Shown: positions 1 to 5,433 of the stretch, one piece after another | Layout of the letters: the number at the start of each line of letters is the position of its first letter | How positions within the stretch are numbered: the first letter of the stretch is position 1 | NCBI GenBank assembly: GCA_903891735.1 | Contig: CAITFQ010000042.1 | Span: 1 to 7,026, forward strand | Direction: 5' to 3' | DNA length: 7,026 nt | Origin: Candidatus Uhrbacteria bacterium | GTDB taxonomy: Bacteria; Patescibacteriota; Patescibacteriia; UBA9934 | Notes under the pieces: model-generated | What the model was told of the DNA's origin: nothing | Database searches by the model: none | What the model saw: the letters and a program-made list of their open reading frames with translations, nothing else | Position numbers and translations under genes: made by a program

Positions 1-197
1 CCTTCTTTGCCCACTTCCGCCTAGTCAAAGCCGCCAATTTCTTCACTAAATACGGCCCACGCATTCTTCTTATATTAGTAATTTTATCACTGTTAACCAC
101 CTTTAACCCCTTCGGTTTCCTGCAAACCGCCTCTTTTAACCTCTGCTCTCACCTCATCGGCACCTCCTGTGAAGAGCAATTTGTTAGTCTTTTATAG
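1..197 (+). CDS. C-terminal fragment of an unidentified membrane protein (5' end outside window)
   Basis: An open frame with codons starting at position 3 runs without interruption from the window edge to a TAG at 195-197, giving about 64 residues. The peptide has a basic stretch (K/R around residues 9-20) followed by a strongly hydrophobic run, ILLILVILSLLTTF, that would make one transmembrane helix. A short tail with two cysteines follows. The positive-inside pattern suggests that the segment before the helix is cytoplasmic. The start codon lies upstream of the window, so domain content and total length cannot be judged. The stop is directly followed by a promoter-like TTGACG for the next gene, so this is probably the last gene of its transcript. 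I do not recognise the family. The frame could be spurious, but the amphipathic/hydrophobic pattern and tight packing favour a real gene. Confidence 0.5.
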   Translation, partial: FFAHFRLVKAANFFTKYGPRILLILVILSLLTTFNPFGFLQTASFNLCSHLIGTSCEEQFVSLL

Positions 198-226
198 TTG
201 ACGCCGAGCTCAAAATAGGCTAACCT
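198..226 (+). promoter_or_regulatory. Candidate promoter for the leucine-zipper microprotein
   Basis: TTGACG (198-203) is separated by 17 bases from TAACCT (221-226). The -35 matches the sigma-70 consensus at five of six positions, and the -10 keeps the key T, A and final T. Transcription would start near 233, giving a leader of about 43 nt. That leader contains a small hairpin, CCGAC (241-245) pairing with GTCGG (250-254) around a four-base loop, just before the Shine-Dalgarno. Confidence 0.4.
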
Positions 227-265
227 CACCTCACTTTGATCCGACCGTCGTCGGCAAATGCCTTT

Positions 266-271
266 AGGAGG
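266..271 (+). promoter_or_regulatory. Shine-Dalgarno AGGAGG that decides the start at 276
   Basis: A full AGGAGG ends four bases before the ATG at 276. It lies downstream of the alternative in-frame ATG at 258, so it supports 276 as the real start. It is the only canonical Shine-Dalgarno at a usable distance from a start codon that I found in this window. Confidence 0.6.
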
Positions 272-275
272 CCCA

Positions 276-461
276 ATGTCCACGTCCGAAAATCCACCTC
301 AGACCGACGCCGAGAAAATCGCCGAACTCGAGCGCAGCAACGCTGAGTTGAGGCGCCAGAACGGGGAGCTCGAAGCTGAAAACAGCAGGCTACGTCGCCT
401 GCCGCCCACCGTCGTCTACGATCACGGCTACATTCCAGGTCACCCCTGCGGCGGTGACTGA
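276..461 (+). CDS. Small leucine-zipper (coiled-coil) protein, 61 aa
   Basis: The 61-residue product has a polar N-terminus (residues 1-13), a coiled coil (about 14-42) and a short tail. In the coiled coil, leucines 18, 25, 32 and 39 fall every seven residues (heptad d). The a positions are Ile15, Asn22, Asn29 and Asn36, so this is a textbook zipper with three buried asparagines in a row. Flanking positions are Glu/Arg-rich and could form inter-chain salt bridges. The tail holds PP, two tyrosines, two histidines and one cysteine (PGHPCGGD at the end). There is no signal peptide or membrane segment, so a cytoplasmic homo- or hetero-oligomer is likely. The start at 276 is chosen for its AGGAGG; an upstream ATG at 258 would add six residues. 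The gene is monocistronic, with its own promoter candidate and terminator. I recognise no family and no DNA-binding basic region is obvious, so the function is unknown. Confidence 0.65.
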   Translation: MSTSENPPQTDAEKIAELERSNAELRRQNGELEAENSRLRRLPPTVVYDHGYIPGHPCGGD

Positions 462-493
462 CACCCTGACCACCCCAGCCTAACGGCCAAGCG

Positions 494-535
494 CGACCTC
501 CCCGGGTTGCCTCTCGGGGTGGTCGTTGCTTTTTC
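494..535 (+). terminator. Intrinsic terminator after the zipper microprotein
   Basis: Positions 494-504 (CGACCTCCCCG) pair with 515-525 (CGGGGTGGTCG), 10 of 11 positions matching, across a 10-base loop. TTGCTTTTT follows at 526-534. The GC-rich stem plus T-run is typical of Rho-independent termination, and it isolates the microprotein gene from hepT-mntA downstream. Confidence 0.8.
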
Positions 536-566
536 TGCTTGTCGACCCCTCATTTTTATGACACAC

Positions 567-575
567 TGCTAGCAT
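567..575 (+). promoter_or_regulatory. Extended -10-like element abutting the hepT start
   Basis: TGCTAGCAT fits an extended -10 (TGnTAnnnT). It ends one base before the ATG at 577. No convincing -35 lies 15-19 bases upstream, and no Shine-Dalgarno precedes the ATG. If it is a normal -10, transcription would begin inside the coding sequence and the mRNA would lack this ATG. The element is therefore either coincidental or points to a different start, such as TTG at 595. Confidence 0.25.
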
Positions 576-576
576 T

Positions 577-996
577 ATGACCCATCAAATTATCTTGACG
601 CCACTGCATAAAGCCGTCTCAGCTCTACTTGAAGCTTTGGCTACTCCTACTGCTGGTTTGGACGAACTGGCCATTTCCATGCGCCGCGACGCCATCATCC
701 AACGTTTCGAATTTACCTACGAATTGTGCTGGAAAACCATGCGGCGCATTTTGGAAACAACCGCTGCTCGTTCCAAAACTGACGAACTTTTATCAATGAA
801 AGACCTTTATCGTTTAGCTTTCGAAGCCGGCATTATCGCTAACCCCCAGTCTTGGTTTGAGTACAACGAGGCTCGGAACATCACTTCCCACGTTTACGAC
901 GAAAAGAAAGCCAAGCTCGTTTTAGCGGCCGTCGTCAAATTCGCCCCAGACGCAGCTGAGCTTTTAGCTAAACTCGAAGCCGACTATGTCGCTTAA
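577..996 (+). CDS. hepT: HepT-like HEPN toxin (HI0074 family, nucleotidyltransferase substrate-binding protein)
   Basis: This 139-residue, all-helical protein matches the HI0074/HepT family as I know it. The landmarks are RRDAIIQRFEFTYELCWK (36-53), the block MKDLYRLAFEAGII (74-87), and WFEYNEARNITSHVYDE (93-109). The last contains the HEPN motif RX4HXY intact as Arg100, His105 and Tyr107. In characterised members the Arg/His pair is the RNase active site. The motif tyrosine is AMPylated by the partner MntA, which silences the toxin. The length is normal for the family. The gene overlaps the downstream nucleotidyltransferase by 11 nt, so the two are almost certainly co-translated. Target RNA is unknown; tRNA is the target for studied relatives. 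The start at 577 is the first ATG in frame but has no Shine-Dalgarno and an odd -10-like element beside it. Some HI0074-type pairs have no shown toxicity, so toxin activity is inferred. Confidence 0.88.
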   Translation: MTHQIILTPLHKAVSALLEALATPTAGLDELAISMRRDAIIQRFEFTYELCWKTMRRILETTAARSKTDELLSMKDLYRLAFEAGIIANPQSWFEYNEARNITSHVYDEKKAKLVLAAVVKFAPDAAELLAKLEADYVA

Positions 997-1279
997 CGTC
1001 ATTCCAGCCGAGCGCCAGGAAATTGAGCAAATTTTGCGCACCCATATTCCAGGCCGAACTGTTCTGGCTTTTGGTTCACGAGTAAAGGGGACTGACCGGC
1101 TAGTGTCTGACCTCGATCTACTGGTTCTTGGCGACGCTTTATCCGACACACAACGATTAGGCTTGATCACCGCCTTTTCCGACTCAAATCTCCCATATTT
1201 CATCGATATTATTGAAGATATTAATATTTCTGACGAATTTAGGAGCGCCATCATGCCGTCGACCGAGAAATTGCAGTAG
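986..1279 (+). CDS. mntA: MntA-like minimal nucleotidyltransferase antitoxin (HI0073 family)
   Basis: The 97-residue protein is a minimal nucleotidyltransferase of the polymerase-beta superfamily. The core motif GSX10DXD is complete: Gly30-Ser31, then ten residues, then Asp42 and Asp44. A third acidic residue fits at Asp74 in the strand YFIDIIED (71-78). The family pattern ends with a segment like NISDEFRSAI (80-89), as in HI0073 relatives. In studied HEPN/MNT pairs this enzyme transfers AMP from ATP to the tyrosine of the HEPN RX4HXY motif, neutralising the toxin. All catalytic residues are present, so the module looks functional. The ATG at 986 lies within the last codons of hepT in another frame, which suggests translational coupling. 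The stop at 1277-1279 is only seven bases before the rpsL -35 element, and no terminator lies between. Confidence 0.88.
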   Translation: MSLNVIPAERQEIEQILRTHIPGRTVLAFGSRVKGTDRLVSDLDLLVLGDALSDTQRLGLITAFSDSNLPYFIDIIEDINISDEFRSAIMPSTEKLQ

Positions 1280-1286
1280 TTGAACG

Positions 1287-1315
1287 TTGACCACTTTTTA
1301 TGCTTATGATAGGCT
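1287..1315 (+). promoter_or_regulatory. Promoter of the rpsL-rpsG-fusA operon
   Basis: TTGACC (1287-1292), a 17-base spacer and TAGGCT (1310-1315) fit a sigma-70 promoter. A TG at 1307-1308 adds an extended -10. The predicted transcription start is about 1322, four bases before the rpsL ATG, so the mRNA would be nearly leaderless. Confidence 0.55.
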
Positions 1316-1325
1316 TTCGCCACTT

Positions 1326-1754
1326 ATGCCAACCATCAATCAACTTATCCGCAAAGGCCGCCAGACCTCGAAAGTAAAGTCGAAGTCCCCAGCCTTGCAG
1401 TACACCCTCGATTCATTGCACCGCAGCCGCACGGTGTTGCCTAAAGGTGCCCCTTTCAAGCGTGGTGTGTGCGTCAAAGTGACCACCATGACGCCAAAGA
1501 AACCAAACTCCGCGTTGCGTAAGATCGCTCGTGTACGTTTGAGCAACGGCACCGAAGTCACGGCCTACATCCCTGGTGAAGGCCACAACTTGCAGGAGCA
1601 CTCGATCGTCATGATCCGCGGTGGTCGCGTCAAAGACTTGCCAGGTGTCCGCTACCACATCGTTCGTGGTCGCTACGATGCCACCGGCGTCGAAGGCCGC
1701 AACCGCACCCGTTCCGCCTACGGCACCAAGCGCCCGAAGGCCAAAAAGAAGTAA
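1326..1754 (+). CDS. rpsL: 30S ribosomal protein S12
   Basis: S12 of the small subunit decoding centre, 142 residues. It opens with the canonical MPTINQLIRKGR. The signature TPKKPNSALRK is at 56-66 and RGGRVKDLPGV at 98-108. Lys59 and Lys103, at the sites whose mutation gives streptomycin resistance, are wild type, as is Asp104, the position modified by RimO in some bacteria. It is longer than the 124-residue E. coli protein because of extra residues between SPAL (21-24) and KRGVC (45-49), a feature shared with Firmicutes and, as I recall, CPR proteins. The ATG at 1326 is chosen because it gives the family N-terminus; a TTG at 1287 would extend it into the promoter. No Shine-Dalgarno precedes it. 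It is the first gene of the str operon, 62 bases before rpsG. Confidence 0.97.
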   Translation: MPTINQLIRKGRQTSKVKSKSPALQYTLDSLHRSRTVLPKGAPFKRGVCVKVTTMTPKKPNSALRKIARVRLSNGTEVTAYIPGEGHNLQEHSIVMIRGGRVKDLPGVRYHIVRGRYDATGVEGRNRTRSAYGTKRPKAKKK

Positions 1755-1771
1755 ATTAAAATCATTTAATA

Positions 1772-1805
1772 CTTACGAGTACCGCATCGCCGGGAAGACC
1801 GTAAG
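1772..1805 (+). promoter_or_regulatory. Possible hairpin in the rpsL-rpsG spacer
   Basis: CTTACG (1772-1777) can pair with CGTAAG (1800-1805), with an inner CCG/CGG pairing (1782-1784 with 1791-1793). In E. coli the rpsL-rpsG spacer is where S7 binds to repress its own translation. Whether this weaker structure does the same is inference. Confidence 0.25.
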
Positions 1806-1810
1806 CAAAA

Positions 1811-1816
1811 TATAGT
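1811..1816 (+). promoter_or_regulatory. TATAGT hexamer abutting the rpsG ATG
   Basis: TATAGT, a good -10 match, ends directly before the ATG at 1817. No Shine-Dalgarno is present at a usable distance. As a standard -10 it would start transcription inside rpsG, so its role is unclear; see the related hexamers before fusA and hepT. Confidence 0.2.
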
Positions 1817-2284
1817 ATGCGAGGTAAGCAAGCCCCCAAACGCGATATCATTCCTGATCACAAGTTCGCCAGCGTAGTTGTCACCAAGCTCATCAACTAC
1901 GTCATGAAGGACGGTAAGAAGACCACCGCCGAACGCATCGTCTACGATTGTTTCGAGATCATCGTTGGCGAAACTAAGGCCGACGCTATGGAAGTCTTCG
2001 ACAACGCGTTGAAGAACGTCACTCCAAGCGTTGAAGTCAAGAGCAAGCGCGTTGGTGGTGCTAACTACCAGGTGCCAATGCCCGTTCGTGGCGAACGTCG
2101 CAACGCTCTCGCTTTCCGCTGGATTCTCCTCGCTGCTCGCAGCAAGAAGGGTCGCGGTATGGCTGAGAAGTTGGCTGAAGAAATCATGGCTGCTGCTAAG
2201 GGTGAAGGTGAAGCAGTCCGCAAGCGCAACGACGTACAACGTATGGCTGAAGCGAACCGAGCCTTCGCTCACTTGGCCCGCTAG
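1817..2284 (+). CDS. rpsG: 30S ribosomal protein S7
   Basis: S7 organises the head of the 30S subunit by binding the 3' major domain of 16S rRNA. The 155-residue product is full length for the family. Recognisable parts are APKRD near the N-terminus (6-10), the helix with LINYVMKDGKKTTAERIVYD, the ANYQVPMPV segment, the block RRNALAFRW, and the C-terminal RMAEANRAFAHLAR. The start at 1817 is the only ATG that gives the normal N-terminus. It lacks a Shine-Dalgarno and has TATAGT directly before it. It sits 62 bases after rpsL and 86 bases before the chosen fusA start, in the order expected of the str operon. Nothing suggests degradation. Confidence 0.97.
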   Translation: MRGKQAPKRDIIPDHKFASVVVTKLINYVMKDGKKTTAERIVYDCFEIIVGETKADAMEVFDNALKNVTPSVEVKSKRVGGANYQVPMPVRGERRNALAFRWILLAARSKKGRGMAEKLAEEIMAAAKGEGEAVRKRNDVQRMAEANRAFAHLAR

Positions 2285-2288
2285 ACCA

Positions 2289-2332
2289 GAGAAGGGAAAT
2301 GGAGAAAGCTCGGAAGGGCTTTCTCCGTTCTC
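2289..2332 (+). promoter_or_regulatory. Hairpin between rpsG and fusA (attenuator or processing site)
   Basis: GGAGAAAGC (2301-2309) pairs perfectly with GCTTTCTCC (2318-2326) around an eight-base loop. After a bulge, GAGAA (2289-2293) can pair with TTCTC (2328-2332). The following bases are only partly T-rich (CGTTTAAC), so full termination is unlikely. Partial attenuation, RNA processing or 3'-end protection is more plausible. It would lie inside the coding sequence if fusA started at the upstream ATG (2299). Confidence 0.45.
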
Positions 2333-2362
2333 GTTTAACTGCTATATTTCTCTCAAATTATT

Positions 2363-2368
2363 TATACT
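2363..2368 (+). promoter_or_regulatory. TATACT hexamer two bases before the fusA ATG
   Basis: TATACT matches a -10 element at five of six positions and ends two bases before the ATG at 2371. TATATT at 2343-2348 is a second -10 candidate and would give a leader of about 16 nt. No clear -35 accompanies either, so a separate fusA promoter is only a possibility. Confidence 0.25.
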
Positions 2369-2370
2369 GT

Positions 2371-4458
2371 ATGACCCGTGATTACCCTCTAGACCACGTC
2401 CGCAACATTGGTATCATCGCCCACATCGACGCTGGTAAGACCACCACCACCGAACGCGTTTTGTACTACACCGGCAAGAAGCACAAAATCGGCGAAGTGC
2501 ACGAGGGCGAAGCTACCATGGACTGGATGGAGCAGGAGCAAGAGCGCGGTATCACCATCACCGCCGCTGCTACCACTTGTTTCTGGAAGGGTCATCGCAT
2601 CAACATCATCGACACCCCAGGCCACGTTGACTTCACCGTTGAAGTTGAGCGTTCTCTCCGCGTGTTGGACGGTGGTGTGACCGTTTTTGACGGCGTCGCT
2701 GGCGTCGAACCACAATCCGAAACCGTTTGGCACCAGGCCGACAAGTACGGCGTGCCTCGCATTTGCTACATCAACAAATTGGACCGCACCGGTGCTGACT
2801 TTTATAAGGACTTGGACTCCATTCACAAGCGTTTGACCACGGCCGCCCACCCAATCCAGTTGCCAATCGGCGTCGAAGCAGATTTCTTGGGTATCATCGA
2901 CTTGCTCACCCGCAAGGCCTACATGTATCGCGACGACATGGGTAAGGTGGTCGACGAAATCGAAATTCCCGAAGAGTACAAAGCCAAGTCCGAAGAGTTC
3001 CGTGCCAAGCTCGTTGAAGCCATTGTCGAGAACGACGAGAAGCTCATGGAGCGTTACTTGGGCGGCGAGGAAATCTCGGTCGACGAACTGAAGCCAGCCT
3101 TGCGTCGTGGAGTTGTGGCCATGAAAATCTTCCCGGTTCTCTGTGGTTCATCTTTGAAAAACAAAGGTGTGCAGCAAATGCTCGACGCCGTCGTCGACTA
3201 CCTGCCATCTCCTTTGGACGTTCCACCAATCGAAGGTACCGATCCAGATGATTCTGAAGTCAAAATTCCATGTCTTCCCAAGGACGACGCTCCTTTCGCT
3301 GCGCTCGCTTTCAAAATCGCGGCTGACCCCTTCGTCGGCAAGCTCTGTTTCTTCCGTGTCTACTCCGGTTCCGTTAAGGCTGGTAGCTACGTCTTGAACA
3401 CCGCCAACGGTGAAAAGGAACGCGTTTCCCGCATAGTTCGTTTGCACGCCAACAGCCGCGAGGACGTGGAAGAAGTCTTTGCTGGTGAAATCGCGGCTGC
3501 CGTCGGCTTGCGTGCCACTGCCACTGGCCACACCTTGTGTGATCCAGATCACCCAGTTGTCCTCGAGAGCATCAACTTCGCCAAGCCAGTTATCTCTCAA
3601 GCCCTCGAACCAAAGACCAAGGGTGACCAGGAAAAGATGGGCATGGCTCTCAGCAAGCTCTCTGAAGAAGATCCAACCTTCCACGTTTCAACTGATCAAG
3701 ACACCAACCAGACCATCATCGCTGGTATGGGTGAGCTCCACTTGGAAATTATGGTGGACCGCATGAAGCGCGAGTACGGCGTGGAAGTCAACGTCGGTAA
3801 CCCCCAAGTTAGCTACCGCGAAACTATTCGCGAAAGCGCTGAAGGTGAAGGTAAGTACGTTAAGCAGTCCGGTGGTCGCGGTCAGTACGGTCACGCCTGG
3901 TTGCGCGTCGAGCCTTTCATCGATCCAGAAGGTGAGAACTTCGTCTTCGAAGATGAAACTAAGGGTGGTTCCGTTCCTAAGGAATATATCGCGCCAATCG
4001 GTAAGGGTGCTAAGGAAGCGATGGACCGCGGTGTGCTTGCTGGTTACCAGTTGATCAACATCAAAGCCACCGTCTTCGACGGTTCCTACCACGACGTCGA
4101 CAGTAACGAATCTGCTTTCAAAATGGCTGGTTCCATGGCTTTCCAGGAAGCTGTCCGCAAAGCTAAGCCAGTCATTCTCGAGCCGGTCATGAAAGTTGAA
4201 GCCGTCACCCCAGAAGACTTCATGGGTACGGTGGTTGGTGACTTGAACGCTAAGCGTGGTCAAATCCAGGAAATGGGCGACCGCGGTAACATCAAGTTCG
4301 TCCGCGCCTTGGTCCCACTGGCTGAAATGTTCGGCTACTCCACCTCTCTCCGCAGCATGACCCAGGGTCGCGCTAGCTACTCCATGGAATTCCACGAGTA
4401 CCAGGAAGTCCCACGCAACATCGCGGAAGACATCATCAAAAAGCGCTCCGCTCGCTAG
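2371..4458 (+). CDS. fusA: Translation elongation factor G
   Basis: EF-G, the GTPase that drives ribosomal translocation and, with RRF, recycling. The product is 695 residues, normal for bacterial EF-G1. G domain: P-loop AHIDAGKT (17-24), switch I with RGITITAAATT, DTPGHVDF (81-88, catalytic His85), NKLDR (135-139) and GSSLKNKG (259-266). Domain IV has GGRGQYGH (501-508) and YHDVDSNE (573-580), where His574 is at the tip that enters the A site. Domain V carries the EPVMKVE, GDLNAKRG and SMTQGRASY blocks. An ATG at 2299 is in frame. I chose 2371 because MTRDYPLDHVRNIGIIAHID matches family N-termini, while the upstream extension covers a hairpin and has no homologous look. It is the last gene of the operon; no tuf follows, and a strong terminator comes 19 bases after the stop. 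Confidence 0.97.
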   Translation: MTRDYPLDHVRNIGIIAHIDAGKTTTTERVLYYTGKKHKIGEVHEGEATMDWMEQEQERGITITAAATTCFWKGHRINIIDTPGHVDFTVEVERSLRVLDGGVTVFDGVAGVEPQSETVWHQADKYGVPRICYINKLDRTGADFYKDLDSIHKRLTTAAHPIQLPIGVEADFLGIIDLLTRKAYMYRDDMGKVVDEIEIPEEYKAKSEEFRAKLVEAIVENDEKLMERYLGGEEISVDELKPALRRGVVAMKIFPVLCGSSLKNKGVQQMLDAVVDYLPSPLDVPPIEGTDPDDSEVKIPCLPKDDAPFAALAFKIAADPFVGKLCFFRVYSGSVKAGSYVLNTANGEKERVSRIVRLHANSREDVEEVFAGEIAAAVGLRATATGHTLCDPDHPVVLESINFAKPVISQALEPKTKGDQEKMGMALSKLSEEDPTFHVSTDQDTNQTIIAGMGELHLEIMVDRMKREYGVEVNVGNPQVSYRETIRESAEGEGKYVKQSGGRGQYGHAWLRVEPFIDPEGENFVFEDETKGGSVPKEYIAPIGKGAKEAMDRGVLAGYQLINIKATVFDGSYHDVDSNESAFKMAGSMAFQEAVRKAKPVILEPVMKVEAVTPEDFMGTVVGDLNAKRGQIQEMGDRGNIKFVRALVPLAEMFGYSTSLRSMTQGRASYSMEFHEYQEVPRNIAEDIIKKRSAR

Positions 4459-4477
4459 TACATCGAACACAAACAAA

Positions 4478-4509
4478 AAAACACCGCTCACACTCGTGAG
4501 CGGTGTTTT
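4478..4509. terminator. Bidirectional intrinsic terminator (fusA / convergent gene)
   Basis: A perfect 14-bp inverted repeat (4478-4491 with 4496-4509) closes a four-base loop, ACTC. The arms begin with an A-run on the left and end with a T-run on the right, so both strands end a GC-rich stem with a U-tract. It serves fusA on the plus strand and the convergent gene ending at 4528 on the minus strand. Confidence 0.9.
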
Positions 4510-4527
4510 CGTAATCGATTCTACCGT

Positions 4528-5313
4528 CTACCGATTCTTCACCTTCAAAGTACTCGCAATATCCGTCATCTCCTTCAGCGCTGCCGTCAATTCGGCTGAG
4601 CCCGCGATCGGGAAGTCGTTAACCACAGTTCCGTTGTAAGCCATCGTGACCACCAAGCCTGGGTTCTGACCCAACACGTAGTCATTAAAGAAGCCATTGC
4701 CTGGGCTGGTCAAATACGAGAAGAACCAGACCGTTTTGCCATTCGTCGGTGCGACGCACCACTCGGTCTTGTCGCTGGCATTCATGGTGTAGTCGACGCG
4801 ACTGTAGTCAACAAACGCGGCCGTCTTCGTCGTCTTACCACACTCATTCGGTTCATCTTGCACTACCGCGTCCACACTCGGCGCACCCATGCCGATCTCA
4901 GCAAAGCGTCCGCCTTCCACACCACTGGCCTGACTCGCGTCGACGTTTATGTACAAAATCCACTTGCCCTTGGTGATGTTCACCTTGGCACCACTCGGTG
5001 GCTCAGTACCATCGGACTTACTATTCACGTCGCTTGGTGCCTCCGTCGCCGTCCAACCTGCTGGAATATTCACGCTGAGCAAACTATTACTGTAAACACT
5101 AGCCTTGGTCGTCGGCGTGGTCGTCGTGTTAGTCGAACCGTCAACCACCCCGCCGGTCGTCGCACTATCAACCACATTCGTTGGATGATCGGTGCTCTTT
5201 CCGTCAGGCACCCCAGTCACAGGGTTGTTCTTACTCAGTAACACTGCTATCACGATCACTGCCGCAATGGCCAGTACACCGCCAGCTATTGCCCAGTTAT
5301 TCTGCTTTTCCAT
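4528..5313 (-). CDS. Membrane-anchored extracytoplasmic protein of unknown function
   Basis: The 261-residue protein starts with a short polar, lysine-containing N-terminus and one hydrophobic helix (about 8-26, AIAGGVLAIAAVIVIAVLL). A Ser/Thr/Asn-rich linker (about 27-70) and a globular domain to the end follow. There is no lipobox cysteine after the helix, so it is probably an uncleaved signal anchor with the domain outside the cell. The domain opens with YSNSLLSVNIPAGW, a pattern seen in PsbP-like and other small secreted beta domains; this similarity is suggestive only. Two cysteines (in NECGKT and EWCVAP) could form a disulfide. The C-terminal half ends in a helix containing LKEMTDIASTLKV. 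It is convergent with fusA and divergent from the gene at 5446. Short leader and lack of a nearby Shine-Dalgarno match other genes here. I do not recognise the exact family. Confidence 0.85.
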   Translation of the reverse strand: MEKQNNWAIAGGVLAIAAVIVIAVLLSKNNPVTGVPDGKSTDHPTNVVDSATTGGVVDGSTNTTTTPTTKASVYSNSLLSVNIPAGWTATEAPSDVNSKSDGTEPPSGAKVNITKGKWILYINVDASQASGVEGGRFAEIGMGAPSVDAVVQDEPNECGKTTKTAAFVDYSRVDYTMNASDKTEWCVAPTNGKTVWFFSYLTSPGNGFFNDYVLGQNPGLVVTMAYNGTVVNDFPIAGSAELTAALKEMTDIASTLKVKNR

Positions 5314-5327
5314 AGGGCCGTAGATTA

Positions 5328-5355
5328 ATAATAATTTACTCCTAATTTCAGTCTA
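5328..5355 (-). promoter_or_regulatory. Candidate promoter for the membrane-anchored protein
   Basis: On the minus strand TAGACT (5350-5355) is followed after 16 bases by TATTAT (5328-5333), and the ATG comes 14 bases later. The leader would be about 8 nt. An AGGAG on this strand is about 27 bases from the ATG and falls in the promoter spacer, so it is not a useful Shine-Dalgarno. Confidence 0.35.
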
Positions 5356-5389
5356 GCACTTATCGTCAACTTTTAACATTCTTGTCATT

Positions 5390-5433
5390 TTATCCCCACG
5401 CCTGTTTGTCTACTCTCTCTTAAGAGGGGATAA
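5390..5433. repeat. Inverted repeat TTATCCCC / GGGGATAA in the divergent promoter region
   Basis: TTATCCCC (5390-5397) and GGGGATAA (5426-5433) are perfect 8-bp inverted copies 28 bases apart. The right arm overlaps the -10 of the gene at 5446. Between them CTCTTAAGAG (5417-5426) is a perfect 10-bp palindrome placed between that gene's -35 and -10. Either could be an operator; no regulator is identified. Confidence 0.35.

Noticed and set aside
149..168. Minus-strand AGGAGG followed four bases later by ATG
   Set aside because: The frame reads ATG AGG TGA and stops at once, so no gene can follow.
1287..1325. TTG-initiated extension of rpsL
   Set aside because: It adds 13 residues not seen in S12 and overlaps the promoter; ATG 1326 gives the exact family N-terminus.
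2299..2370. ATG-initiated extension of fusA
   Set aside because: The 24 extra residues cover the rpsG-fusA hairpin and do not resemble EF-G N-termini; ATG 2371 fits.
3688..4491. Long minus-strand open frame (267 codons) inside fusA
   Set aside because: It lies entirely opposite fusA apart from the terminator region; the antisense frame is open because of fusA codon bias and has no recognisable product.
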